Positions 33,636 to 42,769 of a stretch of DNA of 64,000 nucleotides are shown in pieces. The notes beneath the pieces were generated by a model. That model had not been told where the DNA came from and searched no databases. It saw nothing but the letters and a program-made list of their open reading frames with translations. Position 1 is the stretch's first letter, and every line of letters starts with the position of its first letter. The translations under genes were made by a program, and so were the position numbers. The stretch comes from Variovorax paradoxus (GTDB lineage Bacteria; Pseudomonadota; Gammaproteobacteria; Burkholderiales; Burkholderiaceae_C): contig NZ_CP045644.1 of NCBI RefSeq assembly GCF_009498455.1, positions 1,457,001 through 1,521,000 of the forward strand, written 5' to 3'.

Positions 33636-35444
33636 ATGACCGACTTTCTTCTCGACGACACGCTGATCGCCCCGCCCCGCACGACGCGCATCGACTTCGA
33701 CGACGGCTCGTTCGTGCTGCGCTCGCCGACGACGCTGCAGCCGTATGCACGCTGCATCGGCGAATGGATCGAACGCTGGGCGCGCGAGACGCCCGATGCG
33801 CTGGCCTTTGCCGAGCGCGACGAATCCGGCGAAGGCTGGCGCAAGCTCGACTACCGCGCGCTGCGCGCCGCCGTCGGCGCGGTGGCGCAGGGCCTGCTCG
33901 ACCTGAACCTGCCAGCGAACAAACCGGTCGTGATCCTCTCGGACAACGCCATCGACCACGCGGTGCTGATGCTCGCGACGATGCACATCGGCCGCACGGC
34001 GTGTTCGCTGTCGAGCGCCTACTCGCGCATGGCGAAAGACCCGTCGCGGCTGCACGGCATGCTGCAGGCGCTGCAGCCGGCGCTGGTCTACGCGTCCGAT
34101 GCGAAGGTGTACGGCGCATCGCTTACCGGCTGCGGCATCGACGCGGTCACGGTGTTCAGCCGCAACGCCGACACGCATCCCGGCGCGATGGCTTTCGACC
34201 GATTGCTCGCGACGAAGGAAACGCCCGCCGTCATGCAGGCATTCGCCGCCGTCGGCCCCGACACGCACGCCAAGTACCTGCTGACCTCGGGCTCCACCGG
34301 CAAGCCCAAGGTGGTGATCAACACGCACCGCATGCTGTGCGCCAACCAGCAGATGATGGCGCAGACGTGGCGCTTCCTTGCGCACGAGAAGCCGGTGCTG
34401 GTCGACTGGCTGCCGTGGAGCCACACCTTCGGCGCGAACCATAACCTGCACATGGTGCTGTGCCATGGCGGCGCGCTCTACATCGACGAAGGCCGGCCCG
34501 CGCCTGGCCTCGTCGAGAAGACCGTGCGCAACCTGCGCGAGGTGAAGCCCACGCTGCTGTTCAACGTGCCGCGCGGCTTCGACATGCTGCTGCCTTTTCT
34601 CGAAGCCGACGACGCACTCGCGACCGAAGTGTTCTCGCGGTTGCGCCTGGCCTTCTACGCGGCCGCCGCGCTCGCGCCTTCAACCTGGCAGCGTCTCGAA
34701 GCGGTGGCGCGGCGCGTGCGCCCCACGCGCCCGCTGTGGCTCACGACCTCGTGGGGTGCGACCGAGACCTCGCCCGCCATCACCTCCGCGCACTGGAAGC
34801 TCGATGGCGCCGGCTGCATCGGCGCGCCGTTGCCGGGGCTGGAGCTGAAGTTCGTGCCCAACGGCGAGAAGCTGGAGATGCGCGTCAAGGGCGTCTCGGT
34901 GTTCCCCGGCTACCGCGACGCGCCGCGCGAGACCGCCGAGGCCTTCGACGCCGAGGGCTACTACCGCATCGGCGACGCCGGCTTTCTGGCGAACCCCGGC
35001 GACCCCGCGCAGGGCGTGATCTTCAACGGCCGCGTGGCGGAAGACTTCAAGCTCTCGACGGGCACCTGGGTGTCGGTGGGCACGCTGCGCGTGAAGCTGG
35101 TGTCGCTGCTGGCGCCGCATGTCCAGGACATCGTGCTCACGGGCCACGACCGCGACGCGATCGGCATGCTGGTGTTCGCCAGCCCGCAAGGCGCGGCGCT
35201 CGCGCCCGACGCACTGGCCGCGCGCATCGCCGGGGTGCTGCGTGCCCTGCGCGACGAGGGCGCGGGCTCGTCGCAATGCCCGGCCTGCGCGCTGGTGCTG
35301 GCCGAACCGCCGAGCCTCGATGCGGGCGAGATCACCGACAAGGGCTACATCAACCAGCGTGCGGTGCTCATGCGACGTGCCACCGAAGTGGCGCGGCTGC
35401 ATGCATCGGACGAAGGCGACACGGACGTGATCCGCGCCATCTGA
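33636..35444 (+). CDS. feruloyl-CoA-synthase-like acyl/aryl-CoA ligase
   Basis: A 602-residue AMP-forming ligase. The P-loop is L-T-S-G-S-T-G-K-P-K (about 221-230); T-S-W-G-A-T-E-T-S (about 375) is motif A5 and Y-R-I-G-D-A-G-F near 443 motif A7/A8. The length and the 'R-S-P-T-T-L-Q-P-Y' style N-terminus match feruloyl-CoA synthases. Starts 2 bases after the preceding stop. It would activate an aryl-propenoic or other organic acid for the downstream crotonase. The substrate is not fixed by the sequence. Confidence 0.85.
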   Translation: MTDFLLDDTLIAPPRTTRIDFDDGSFVLRSPTTLQPYARCIGEWIERWARETPDALAFAERDESGEGWRKLDYRALRAAVGAVAQGLLDLNLPANKPVVILSDNAIDHAVLMLATMHIGRTACSLSSAYSRMAKDPSRLHGMLQALQPALVYASDAKVYGASLTGCGIDAVTVFSRNADTHPGAMAFDRLLATKETPAVMQAFAAVGPDTHAKYLLTSGSTGKPKVVINTHRMLCANQQMMAQTWRFLAHEKPVLVDWLPWSHTFGANHNLHMVLCHGGALYIDEGRPAPGLVEKTVRNLREVKPTLLFNVPRGFDMLLPFLEADDALATEVFSRLRLAFYAAAALAPSTWQRLEAVARRVRPTRPLWLTTSWGATETSPAITSAHWKLDGAGCIGAPLPGLELKFVPNGEKLEMRVKGVSVFPGYRDAPRETAEAFDAEGYYRIGDAGFLANPGDPAQGVIFNGRVAEDFKLSTGTWVSVGTLRVKLVSLLAPHVQDIVLTGHDRDAIGMLVFASPQGAALAPDALAARIAGVLRALRDEGAGSSQCPACALVLAEPPSLDAGEITDKGYINQRAVLMRRATEVARLHASDEGDTDVIRAI

Positions 35445-35527
35445 GCACGGCGGGGTTGGAGAACCCGGGATTGTTTTCTACGATGGCCGGATCGCCCCGC
35501 CACCTCAGCTTCCCGGAGACACCGCCC

Positions 35528-36313
35528 ATGACCACCCCGCCCTGCGTGACCTTCGACGTGGACGGCCCCGTCTGCACGCTCACGCTGAACCGGCCCGACA
35601 AACGCAACGCCGTGGACGGCGTGGTCGCCGCCGCATTGCGCGCGGCCTTCGAGCGCTTCGAGGCCGACGACGCGCTGCGCGTGGCCGTGCTGACAGGCGC
35701 GGGCGGCCACTTCTGCGCGGGCGCCGACCTGGGCGCGGTCGGCGACCCCGCGCGCCGCAACGAGCTCGACCCCGAGGGCGGCGGCGCCGGCCCGATGGGC
35801 CCGACGCGCATGGCGCTGTCCAAGCCGCTGATCGCGGCGGTGAACGGCTATGCGGTCGCGGGCGGGCTCGAGCTCGCGCTGCTGGCCGACCTGCGCGTGG
35901 CCGACGACGACGCGGTGCTCGGCGTGTTCTGCCGCCGCTGGGGCGTGCCGCTGATCGACGGCGGCACCGTGCGGCTGCCGCGCCTCATCGGCATGGGACG
36001 CGCGCTCGACCTGATCCTCACGGGCCGTCCCGTTTCCGCGGCCGAGGCGCTGGCGATGGGCCTGGTGAACCGCACCACGCCGCCGGGCGGTGCGCTCGCC
36101 GCCGCACAGGAACTGGCACGGCAGATCGCTGCCTTCCCTCAGCAATGCATGCTGGCCGACCGCCGCTCCGCCTTTGAGCAATGGGATCTGCCGCTGGCCG
36201 AAGCACTGCGCCGCGAAGGCGCGCAGGGCGTGCCGATCGTCGCGGCCGAAGGCGAAGCCGGGGCCGCGCGCTTTGCCGGCGGCGCGGGCCGGCACGGCGC
36301 TTTCAAGAGTTGA
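35528..36313 (+). CDS. enoyl-CoA hydratase/isomerase family protein (crotonase)
   Basis: A 261-residue crotonase. The oxyanion-hole segments are F-C-A-G-A-D-L (about 65-71) and N-G-Y-A-V-A-G-G-L (about 106-114). The usual catalytic Glu pair positions fall in V-F-C-R-R-W-G-V-P near 136, where acidic residues are not evident, so a hydrolase or lyase variant is possible. It ends the BKACE-ligase operon and has its own small gap of 83 bp with no obvious promoter. Confidence 0.85.
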   Translation: MTTPPCVTFDVDGPVCTLTLNRPDKRNAVDGVVAAALRAAFERFEADDALRVAVLTGAGGHFCAGADLGAVGDPARRNELDPEGGGAGPMGPTRMALSKPLIAAVNGYAVAGGLELALLADLRVADDDAVLGVFCRRWGVPLIDGGTVRLPRLIGMGRALDLILTGRPVSAAEALAMGLVNRTTPPGGALAAAQELARQIAAFPQQCMLADRRSAFEQWDLPLAEALRREGAQGVPIVAAEGEAGAARFAGGAGRHGAFKS

Positions 36314-36314
36314 T

Positions 36315-37703
36315 TCAGGACCGGCGCCGCAGCGCGGTGCGCAGCGCCTTCGCAAAGCGCGGGTCGGCCATGGCGCCGACATTGAAGCGCGACCAGCGCG
36401 AGACCTGCGTCGAATCGACGCTGAAGATGCGCCCCGGCGCCATCACGATCTTGCGCGGCAGCAGCTCTTTCGCGAAGGCCAGCGAGTCGTCCACGCCGGG
36501 CAGCGCGGCCCAGATGTAGAGCGACTGCGGGCTGCGCGCGAAGACCTCGGCGTCCACCGTGTCGAACAGCTTCAGCGCGTCGCGCGTGGCCTCGCCCAGC
36601 CGCTGCTGCAGCCGCTTGAGGTGCCGCTGGTAGTGGCCCTCGCTCAGGATGACATCGACCGTGCGCTCGCTGTACTCCGAGCTGCTCACGTGGATCAGCG
36701 CCTTCAGGTCGGCGAGGTCGCTCGCCAGGTCGGCCCCGCAGGCGATGAAGCCCACGCGCAGCGCGGCCGAGAACGACTTGGAGAAGCTGCCGATGTAGAT
36801 CGTGCGTTCGAGCTGGTCGAGCGCCGAGAGGCGCGGCAGCGCCGTGGGCTTGAAGTCGGCCAGCGGATCGTTCTCGACGATCAGCAGGTCGTACTTCTGT
36901 GCCAGCTGCAGCACGCGAAAGGCCTTGGCCGGTGAGATGTCGGAGCCCGTGGGGTTGTGCGCGAGCGACTGCGTGAAGAACAGGCGCGGCCGTTCGGCGA
37001 TGAGCAGCTGCTCGAGCACGTCCAGATCAGGCCCGTCCGCCAGGCGCGGCACGGCCAGCATCTGCGCGCCCGCGAGCTTGAGCTTGCCGAACAGCGGGTA
37101 GTAGCCGGGGTCGTCCACCAGCACCTTGCCGCCGGGCGGCACGAAGTAGCGGATGACGATGTCCATCGCCTCGTTGGCGCCGTGCGTGAGCACGATCTGC
37201 CGCGGCTCGGCGCCGATGCCGAAGTCGGCCAGCTTGCGCACGAGGTGGTCGCGCAGCGGCGCATAGCCGAAGCGGCTGCCGTAGCGGAACAGCGCGCCGA
37301 GCCCCGTGCGCACGACCTTCGGGTGGTACTTGTCCAGCCGCACATCGGCGAGCCATTCGACGGGCGGAAAGCCGTCGCCCACGGCGACCGCATCGGGCTG
37401 CGTCTTGAGCTGCTCGCGCATGAGCCACACGATGTCCATCGCGCGGCCGAGGCTGCCGGCGTCTTCTTCGGCGGGCTTGGGGATGGCCGTGGCCTGCGCA
37501 AGCACGTAATAGCCCGAACCGCGCCGCGGCTCGACGAGGCCGCGCGACACCAGCAGCTCGAAGGCGGCCACCACGGTGTTCTTGGCATAGCCATGCAGCT
37601 GTGCGAGTTCGCGCAGCGAGGGCAACTTGTCGCCGGCCTTGTAGGCGCCGCTCGCGATCTGGCGCGCGAGGGTGTCGGCGAGCGAATCGGCGATCGTGGT
37701 CAT
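36315..37703 (-). CDS. MocR-type regulator (GntR HTH fused to aminotransferase fold)
   Basis: A 462-residue protein with an N-terminal GntR winged HTH (about 5-70; L-P-S-L-R-E-L-A...K-N-T-V) and a PLP-dependent aminotransferase class I domain. The PLP lysine lies in G-S-F-S-K-S-F near 308 and N-P-T-G near 245. The start at 37703 puts the HTH at the N-terminus as in the family. It is divergent, 137 bp from HMG-CoA reductase, so it is the likely regulator of that operon. Convergent with the crotonase gene 1 bp away. Confidence 0.9.
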   Translation of the reverse strand: MTTIADSLADTLARQIASGAYKAGDKLPSLRELAQLHGYAKNTVVAAFELLVSRGLVEPRRGSGYYVLAQATAIPKPAEEDAGSLGRAMDIVWLMREQLKTQPDAVAVGDGFPPVEWLADVRLDKYHPKVVRTGLGALFRYGSRFGYAPLRDHLVRKLADFGIGAEPRQIVLTHGANEAMDIVIRYFVPPGGKVLVDDPGYYPLFGKLKLAGAQMLAVPRLADGPDLDVLEQLLIAERPRLFFTQSLAHNPTGSDISPAKAFRVLQLAQKYDLLIVENDPLADFKPTALPRLSALDQLERTIYIGSFSKSFSAALRVGFIACGADLASDLADLKALIHVSSSEYSERTVDVILSEGHYQRHLKRLQQRLGEATRDALKLFDTVDAEVFARSPQSLYIWAALPGVDDSLAFAKELLPRKIVMAPGRIFSVDSTQVSRWSRFNVGAMADPRFAKALRTALRRRS

Positions 37704-37711
37704 GGGCTTCG

Positions 37712-37769
37712 ACTGTGACACAGCAGGCCATGGCGGCGCACCACTGTCCGCACTGTCCCGCCAAACTGT
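37712..37769. promoter_or_regulatory. ACTGT repeats in the MocR/HMG-CoA reductase divergent gap
   Basis: ACTGT occurs at 37712, 37743, 37752 and 37765 on the plus strand, three of them within 27 bp as ACTGTCCGC, ACTGTCCCG and ACTGTGCC. MocR proteins commonly bind direct repeats in divergent promoters, so this cluster is a candidate site. No binding data. Confidence 0.45.
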
Positions 37770-37840
37770 GCCTTCCGCGGGCGGTACAGCCGGCCTAAAT
37801 TGCCTGCTCCCGAATTCACCTTCCGAAGAGACACGCACCG

Positions 37841-39127
37841 ATGGCCGCCGATTCCCGCATTCCCAATTTCCGCGCACTCACGCCCGCCCAACGCCTGGCC
37901 CACATCGCACAGGCCGCCTCGCTCACCGACGACGAAGTGGCGCTGCTCGCCCAACCCGGCGCGCTGAGCGTGGAGCGCGCCAACGGCATGGTCGAGAACG
38001 TGATCGGCACCTTCGAGCTGCCGCTGGGCGTGGCCGGCAACTTCACCGTGAACGGGCGCGACTACCTCGTGCCGATGGCGGTCGAAGAACCTTCGGTGGT
38101 TGCCGCCGCCTCGTTCATGGCCAAGCTGGCGCGCGAAGGCGGCGGCTTCGAGGCGTCGAGCACCGGCCCGCTGATGCGCGCCCAGGTGCAGGTGATCGGC
38201 ATCACCGACCCGTACGGCGCGCGGCTGGCATTGCTGCGTGCGCGCGAAGAAATCCTGGCCGTGGCGAACAGCCGCGACAAGGTGCTGATCGGCCTGGGCG
38301 GCGGCTGCCGCGACATCGAGGTGCATGTGTTCGGCGACACGCCGCGCGGCGCGATGGTGGTGATGCACCTCATCGTCGACGTGCGCGACGCGATGGGCGC
38401 GAACACGGTCAATACCATGGCGGAGGCGGTGTCGCCGCTGGTCGAACAGCTCACGGGCGGCACGGTGCGCCTGCGCATCCTGTCGAACCTGGCGGACCTG
38501 CGGCTGGCGCGTGCGCGCGTGCGGCTCGCACCTTCTGTGCTGGCCACGCGCGAGCGCAGCGGCGAAGAAGTGGTCGAGGGCGTGATCGACGCCTACACCT
38601 TCGCGGCCATCGACCCCTACCGCGCGGCGACGCACAACAAGGGCATCATGAACGGCATCGATCCGGTGATCGTCGCGACCGGCAACGACTGGCGCGCGGT
38701 GGAAGCCGGCGCGCATGCATACGCCTGTCGCAGCGGGCGCTATTCCTCGCTGACCACGTGGGAGAAGGACACGAGCGGCGCGCTCGTCGGCACCATCGAG
38801 ATGCCGATGCCCGTCGGCCTCGTCGGCGGCGCCACGAAGACGCATCCGCTCGCGCGGCTCGCACTGAAGATCCTCGATGTGAAGTCGGCGCAGGAACTCG
38901 GCGAAGTCGGGGTGGCCGTGGGCCTCGCGCAGAACCTCGGCGCCCTGCGCGCGCTCGCCACCGAAGGCATCCAGCGCGGCCACATGGCGCTGCATGCCCG
39001 CAACATCGCGCTCGTCGCGGGCGCGACCGGCGACGAGATCGACCACATCGCCAAGCAGATGGCCGCGGAGCACGACGTGCGCACCGACCGCGCCGTGGCG
39101 CTGCTAGACGCGCTGCGCAAAAAGTAA
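37841..39127 (+). CDS. mvaA: hydroxymethylglutaryl-CoA reductase, degradative (class II)
   Basis: A 428-residue enzyme. As far as I recall, this is the length of Pseudomonas mevalonii HMG-CoA reductase, and the catalytic residues fall at the same numbers: E83 (V-E-E-P), K267 (T-H-N-K-G), D283 (G-N-D-W) and H381 (R-G-H-M). Class II enzymes oxidise mevalonate to HMG-CoA with NAD+, allowing mevalonate as carbon source. It lacks the membrane domain of eukaryotic enzymes. It is followed after 95 bp by TctA-type transporter genes and is divergent from the MocR gene. HMG-CoA lyase is not in the window. Confidence 0.93.
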   Translation: MAADSRIPNFRALTPAQRLAHIAQAASLTDDEVALLAQPGALSVERANGMVENVIGTFELPLGVAGNFTVNGRDYLVPMAVEEPSVVAAASFMAKLAREGGGFEASSTGPLMRAQVQVIGITDPYGARLALLRAREEILAVANSRDKVLIGLGGGCRDIEVHVFGDTPRGAMVVMHLIVDVRDAMGANTVNTMAEAVSPLVEQLTGGTVRLRILSNLADLRLARARVRLAPSVLATRERSGEEVVEGVIDAYTFAAIDPYRAATHNKGIMNGIDPVIVATGNDWRAVEAGAHAYACRSGRYSSLTTWEKDTSGALVGTIEMPMPVGLVGGATKTHPLARLALKILDVKSAQELGEVGVAVGLAQNLGALRALATEGIQRGHMALHARNIALVAGATGDEIDHIAKQMAAEHDVRTDRAVALLDALRKK

Positions 39128-39222
39128 GCAACGCGGGAGGAGCCCGCACAACGGCCCGCGGCCGACACCGCGGCGGCTGCGCACGCGGCTGTCACACAAC
39201 CACAGACGGAGACACACGACTT

Positions 39223-39675
39223 ATGAACGCAGACAGTGCAACGCACGCCCGCTGGCGGCTGGTGGAGATATGGGGCGACACGGCCGACCTGGGCCACCTC
39301 GCGTGGTCAATCGTGATCGGCGTCGCGGTGAGTCTCACGGGCTACCTCGTCGCGAGCCGCGTACTTGCAAGCGTCGTGAGCACGCCTGAACTGGCGCGCG
39401 CCTACGCGATGCTCGCAGGCCTCGGCGGCTGCGTCGTCTCGGGGCTGATCTGCGCGAAGCTCTTCGCGCCCAAGCGTGAGGTGGTCGAAGGCACCGACCC
39501 CGATCCGCGCTGGCGCGAAGAAGTGCTGGCCGAACTGGCCGGCGAGCACGGCGACCTGGGCTCGGTGGACGACCTGCCGCCGTCGGTGGTGCGCGAGATG
39601 AAGGAACTGGAAATCTACGACCTGTTCGCGTCGTACAAGCACCGCGCAAAGAGCGCCGAAGGAGCCGCCTCGTGA
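39223..39675 (+). CDS. small membrane subunit of a TctA-type transporter (TctB-like position)
   Basis: A 150-residue protein with two hydrophobic segments (about 25-48 and 60-80) and a charged C-terminal tail rich in Glu, Asp and Arg. It has no clear family resemblance beyond its position. It lies directly before the TctA-like permease, and its TGA overlaps the GTG of that gene (GTGA). This is where TctB small subunits normally sit, but the usual four-helix TctB layout is not seen, so it may be a different accessory subunit. Confidence 0.7.
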   Translation: MNADSATHARWRLVEIWGDTADLGHLAWSIVIGVAVSLTGYLVASRVLASVVSTPELARAYAMLAGLGGCVVSGLICAKLFAPKREVVEGTDPDPRWREEVLAELAGEHGDLGSVDDLPPSVVREMKELEIYDLFASYKHRAKSAEGAAS

Positions 39676-41060
39676 TCGACGCCGCCCTTCTCAACCAGAT
39701 CCTCGTCGCCACCGGCATGGGCCTTGTCGGCGCCATCGTGTTCGCGGCCATCGGACTCGTCTCGGGCACCGACGAAACCACCACGCTCGCACCGCTCACG
39801 CTGCTGGTGGTGCTGCTCGGCGTGCCGCCCGAAGGCGTGTTCACCTTCTTCCTCGCGGCCGCAGTCGCCAAGCACATGACGCATGCGGTGCCCACCGCGC
39901 TGCTCGGCATTCCGGGCGACACCATGGCCACGCCGCTGCTGCAGGACGCGAACGTGCTGCGCAACCTGGGTGTGCCGCACATCGCGTTGCGCAAGATGGT
40001 GTCGGGCGCGATCATCGCGGCCTTCATCGCGGTGCCGCTGGCCGTGCTGTTCGCGGTGCTGCTCGCGCCGTACGGCGCGGCCATCACCAAGGCGGCGCCG
40101 TGGATCTTCGTGGTCGCGGCCGTGGCCATTGCCTACTTCTCGAGCGGGCGCTGGGCCTCGGTGGCCACGCTGGTGCCGTTCGTGATGGTGATCGTGGCGC
40201 TGCAGGCGCTCACCGGCAAGTACGGCGTGAAGCTCAGCATCAGCTACTTCCTGGGCATTGCCATCGGGCCGCTTGTGGCCGACCTGTTCTCGGTGATCTC
40301 GCCGGCGGCGCGTGCGCGCATGAAGCGCGACAAGGTCCGCACCTTCTCGCTCGCACCCGACGTGAAGGGCTGGACGGGCTACTTCCCGAACCCGTTCAAG
40401 GTGCTCGACCGCGCACAGGTGAAGTGGACCTTTGCGACCGCCGCGATCTCCAGCGCCACCTTCGTGTTCAGCCCGGTCGCGATGACAGTGGTGCTCGGCG
40501 AGCTGGTCGGCTCGCGCATCAAGCACGCGTACCACCGCCTCACCACCACGCTGGCCGCGCGCAATGGCGTGACCGAGGCCACCTACATCGCCGAAGCATT
40601 GATCCCGCTGATCGCCATCGGCCTGCCGCTGAGCCCCGTGGCCGCCGGCCCGGCCGCGCCGCTGTTCAATGCGCCACCGGTCTTCACCATCGATTCGGCC
40701 ACGGGCCAGACCCACAACCTGCACAACCTGCTGAACCACTGGGAGTTCCTCGGCTACGGCATGCTGGCCGTGGTGCTCGCCGCGCTGGTGGCCTACCCGT
40801 TCACGATGAACTTCGCGCGCCGCGCGGCGCTGTTCGTCTCGCGCAAGGTGAGCCACGAAGCGATCATCGCGACCTTCGTCGGGCTGATCGTGGTGATCAG
40901 CGTGTGGGAAGGGCAACTGCTCGGACTGCTGGTGATCCTGACGATGGGCCTGCTCGGTGGGCTGCTGTCGCGTGCGATCGGGTTCAACACGGGTGTGCAG
41001 TTCATGGGGTACTACACGGCGGTGTTAACGGTGCCTGCGGTGATCAAGGCGTTCTCTTGA
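39672..41060 (+). CDS. tripartite tricarboxylate transporter TctA-family permease
   Basis: A 462-residue membrane protein with about 11 hydrophobic segments. The TctA-like G-I-P-G-D-T (about 78-83) and the late P-L-S-P-V-A-A-G-P box are visible. The GTG start overlaps the previous stop, giving strict coupling. It is probably the importer for mevalonate or a related hydroxy acid feeding HMG-CoA reductase. No TctC binding-protein gene lies alongside, which is unusual for a complete system. Confidence 0.82.
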   Translation: MIDAALLNQILVATGMGLVGAIVFAAIGLVSGTDETTTLAPLTLLVVLLGVPPEGVFTFFLAAAVAKHMTHAVPTALLGIPGDTMATPLLQDANVLRNLGVPHIALRKMVSGAIIAAFIAVPLAVLFAVLLAPYGAAITKAAPWIFVVAAVAIAYFSSGRWASVATLVPFVMVIVALQALTGKYGVKLSISYFLGIAIGPLVADLFSVISPAARARMKRDKVRTFSLAPDVKGWTGYFPNPFKVLDRAQVKWTFATAAISSATFVFSPVAMTVVLGELVGSRIKHAYHRLTTTLAARNGVTEATYIAEALIPLIAIGLPLSPVAAGPAAPLFNAPPVFTIDSATGQTHNLHNLLNHWEFLGYGMLAVVLAALVAYPFTMNFARRAALFVSRKVSHEAIIATFVGLIVVISVWEGQLLGLLVILTMGLLGGLLSRAIGFNTGVQFMGYYTAVLTVPAVIKAFS

Positions 41061-41073
41061 TCGGTTGACGGGC

Positions 41074-41330
41074 GTTCAGGGCGACGCTCCCGCCGACGGG
41101 GAGCCTTGCTCCGCGAATGTCCTCCGCCTTCGGCTCCCCCTTGATTTCGCTGCGCAAGGCACCCCATCGACGTGAGCGTCTTCAGTGCGGTCGTTGATCG
41201 GGCCAGCACACCGACAGCGCCCAGTGTGCGCAGGACACTGGGTGCTTCCCGCAGCGAAATCAAGGAGGAGCCGAAGGCGGGGGACATTCGCGGAGGGAAG
41301 TACCCGGTGGCCTGCGCACACGCCCTGAAC
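41074..41330. repeat. MITE-like element, copy A
   Basis: A 257-bp element bounded by GTTCAGGGCG and CGCCCTGAAC. Inside, about 45-bp inverted repeats (starting TCCGCGAATGTCC and ending GATTTCGCTGCG) bracket a unique core. Copy B (63420-63674) is the same element in the opposite orientation, with about 85-90 percent identity by eye. It lies between convergent genes and has no ORF of its own. It may serve as bidirectional terminator. Confidence 0.82.
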
Positions 41331-41345
41331 ACGACGGGGAGCCAG

Positions 41346-42680
41346 TCAACGCTGCGACGCAGACGGCTTCGGCGCCTTCTTCTTCGCAGGCTCGTCCCCA
41401 CCGAACAGCTTTTCCACCTGCTGCCCCACGCGCGCCCCAATCGCCGTGCCCACCCCCGGCAGCACCGCACTGCCAACGGCCGCCCCCGCAAGCGCGCCGC
41501 CTGTCATCGACACCTCGGGCTCGGCCACGCTGCCGCTGATCTTGAGCGGCACGCCGACCACGCCGTCGACCAGATCGACCGCCATCTCGCCCGTCATCTG
41601 GCGGTTGAAGAGTCGCAGGTTGCCGCTCGCGGTGAGCACGCCCGAGCGCGCCTTGAGGTTCGTGTAGCGCATCACGATGCCGTCTTCGGTGCCCTGAGTG
41701 TCGAGCGTGCCGGTGAGCTCGTCCAGCGCCGTGGTGCCGCCGCGGCTGATGCCGACGGTGGTCACGGCCTTGGCCAGGTCGAGGCGGGTCAGCGTGGCAG
41801 GCTGCACCGAGAAGGTGGTGCGGGTGTGCAGGCCGCGGATCAGCGCGCCCACCTCGCGGGCCTCGGCCACCAGCGAGGTGTGGCCCGAGACCTTGCCGGC
41901 CACCGCCGAGCGGCGCCCGAAGGCCTGCACCAGCCCTTCGATGTCGACCTGCCGCGGGTCGAGTTCGGCCGACACGCGCAGGCCGCGCCCCTCGGGCAGC
42001 ACCTGGAGCCGCGATTCGCCGTTCCACGTGCCGCCGCCGGCGTCGATGCGGGTGCGCCAGCGGTCTTCACCGCCCTCGCGGTCCAGCCGCAGTCGCACGG
42101 GCGACGCGGCGCCGGCGCGCTCCAGGCGCAGGTTGCGGGGGCGCCAGTTGTCGTCGAAGGTCACGTCGCCGTCGTAGGCCAGCGCGATCTCGCGGCGGTC
42201 GATCCAGACCACGTCCCGCCAGCGCACGCGCTCCACCGGCACGGGCGCCAGCGCCCAGGGCGCCGGCAGCACCATGATGCGGTCGCCCTCCTGCGGCGCG
42301 GGGCCCTTGCCTCGGAAAGCGCGCACCGAGTTGCGCGGCAGCACCAGGCTTTCGAGTTCGATCTCGTCGATGGCCACCACGCGGTGCAGCAGCAGCGGCC
42401 ACAGGTGCAGCCGCACGCTCAGGCGGCGCAGGGTGATCGGCTGGGGCTGGTCGGTGGCCAGCTCGGACAGCGCCAGCACGGGCACCGGCCACAGCGACCA
42501 GTGGGCGCCGCCCACGCTCAGGTCGACGCCGTAGCGCTGCGAGAAGCCGGCGGCGATGCGGGCGGCCACCTCCTCGTCGTCGGGCAGACGCGCGGCCACC
42601 ACGAGCACCAGCGCGCCGAAGCCCAGCAGCAGCACCGCCACCGAGCCCAGGAGCCAGCGTCGCACCGAAGGGAAGGTCAT
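41346..42680 (-). CDS. AsmA-like membrane-anchored protein
   Basis: A 444-residue protein with one N-terminal membrane anchor (about 10-30) and a long beta-rich periplasmic region with repeated strands of the AsmA/DUF type (for example I-E-L-E-S-L-V-L-P near 105). Near the C-terminus, G-G-A-L-A-G-A-A-V-G-S-A is a glycine-zipper-like stretch followed by a Lys-rich tail. AsmA proteins take part in outer-membrane lipid transport. It is not part of an operon; copy A of the MITE-like element ends 15 bp after its stop. Confidence 0.7.
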   Translation of the reverse strand: MTFPSVRRWLLGSVAVLLLGFGALVLVVAARLPDDEEVAARIAAGFSQRYGVDLSVGGAHWSLWPVPVLALSELATDQPQPITLRRLSVRLHLWPLLLHRVVAIDEIELESLVLPRNSVRAFRGKGPAPQEGDRIMVLPAPWALAPVPVERVRWRDVVWIDRREIALAYDGDVTFDDNWRPRNLRLERAGAASPVRLRLDREGGEDRWRTRIDAGGGTWNGESRLQVLPEGRGLRVSAELDPRQVDIEGLVQAFGRRSAVAGKVSGHTSLVAEAREVGALIRGLHTRTTFSVQPATLTRLDLAKAVTTVGISRGGTTALDELTGTLDTQGTEDGIVMRYTNLKARSGVLTASGNLRLFNRQMTGEMAVDLVDGVVGVPLKISGSVAEPEVSMTGGALAGAAVGSAVLPGVGTAIGARVGQQVEKLFGGDEPAKKKAPKPSASQR

Positions 42681-42769
42681 CGGGCCAAGGTAGCACGCAA
42701 AGGCGACTGTCCCTGTCAGCCGTCGTCGCTATAGTGCCCTCGCACCCCCTGTATCTCGGAGACTCCCGC

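Noticed and set aside
41061..41345. Small protein ORFs in the MITE-like element.
   Set aside because: Frames in copies A and B are shared only because the repeat is; none has a plausible start signal or domain.
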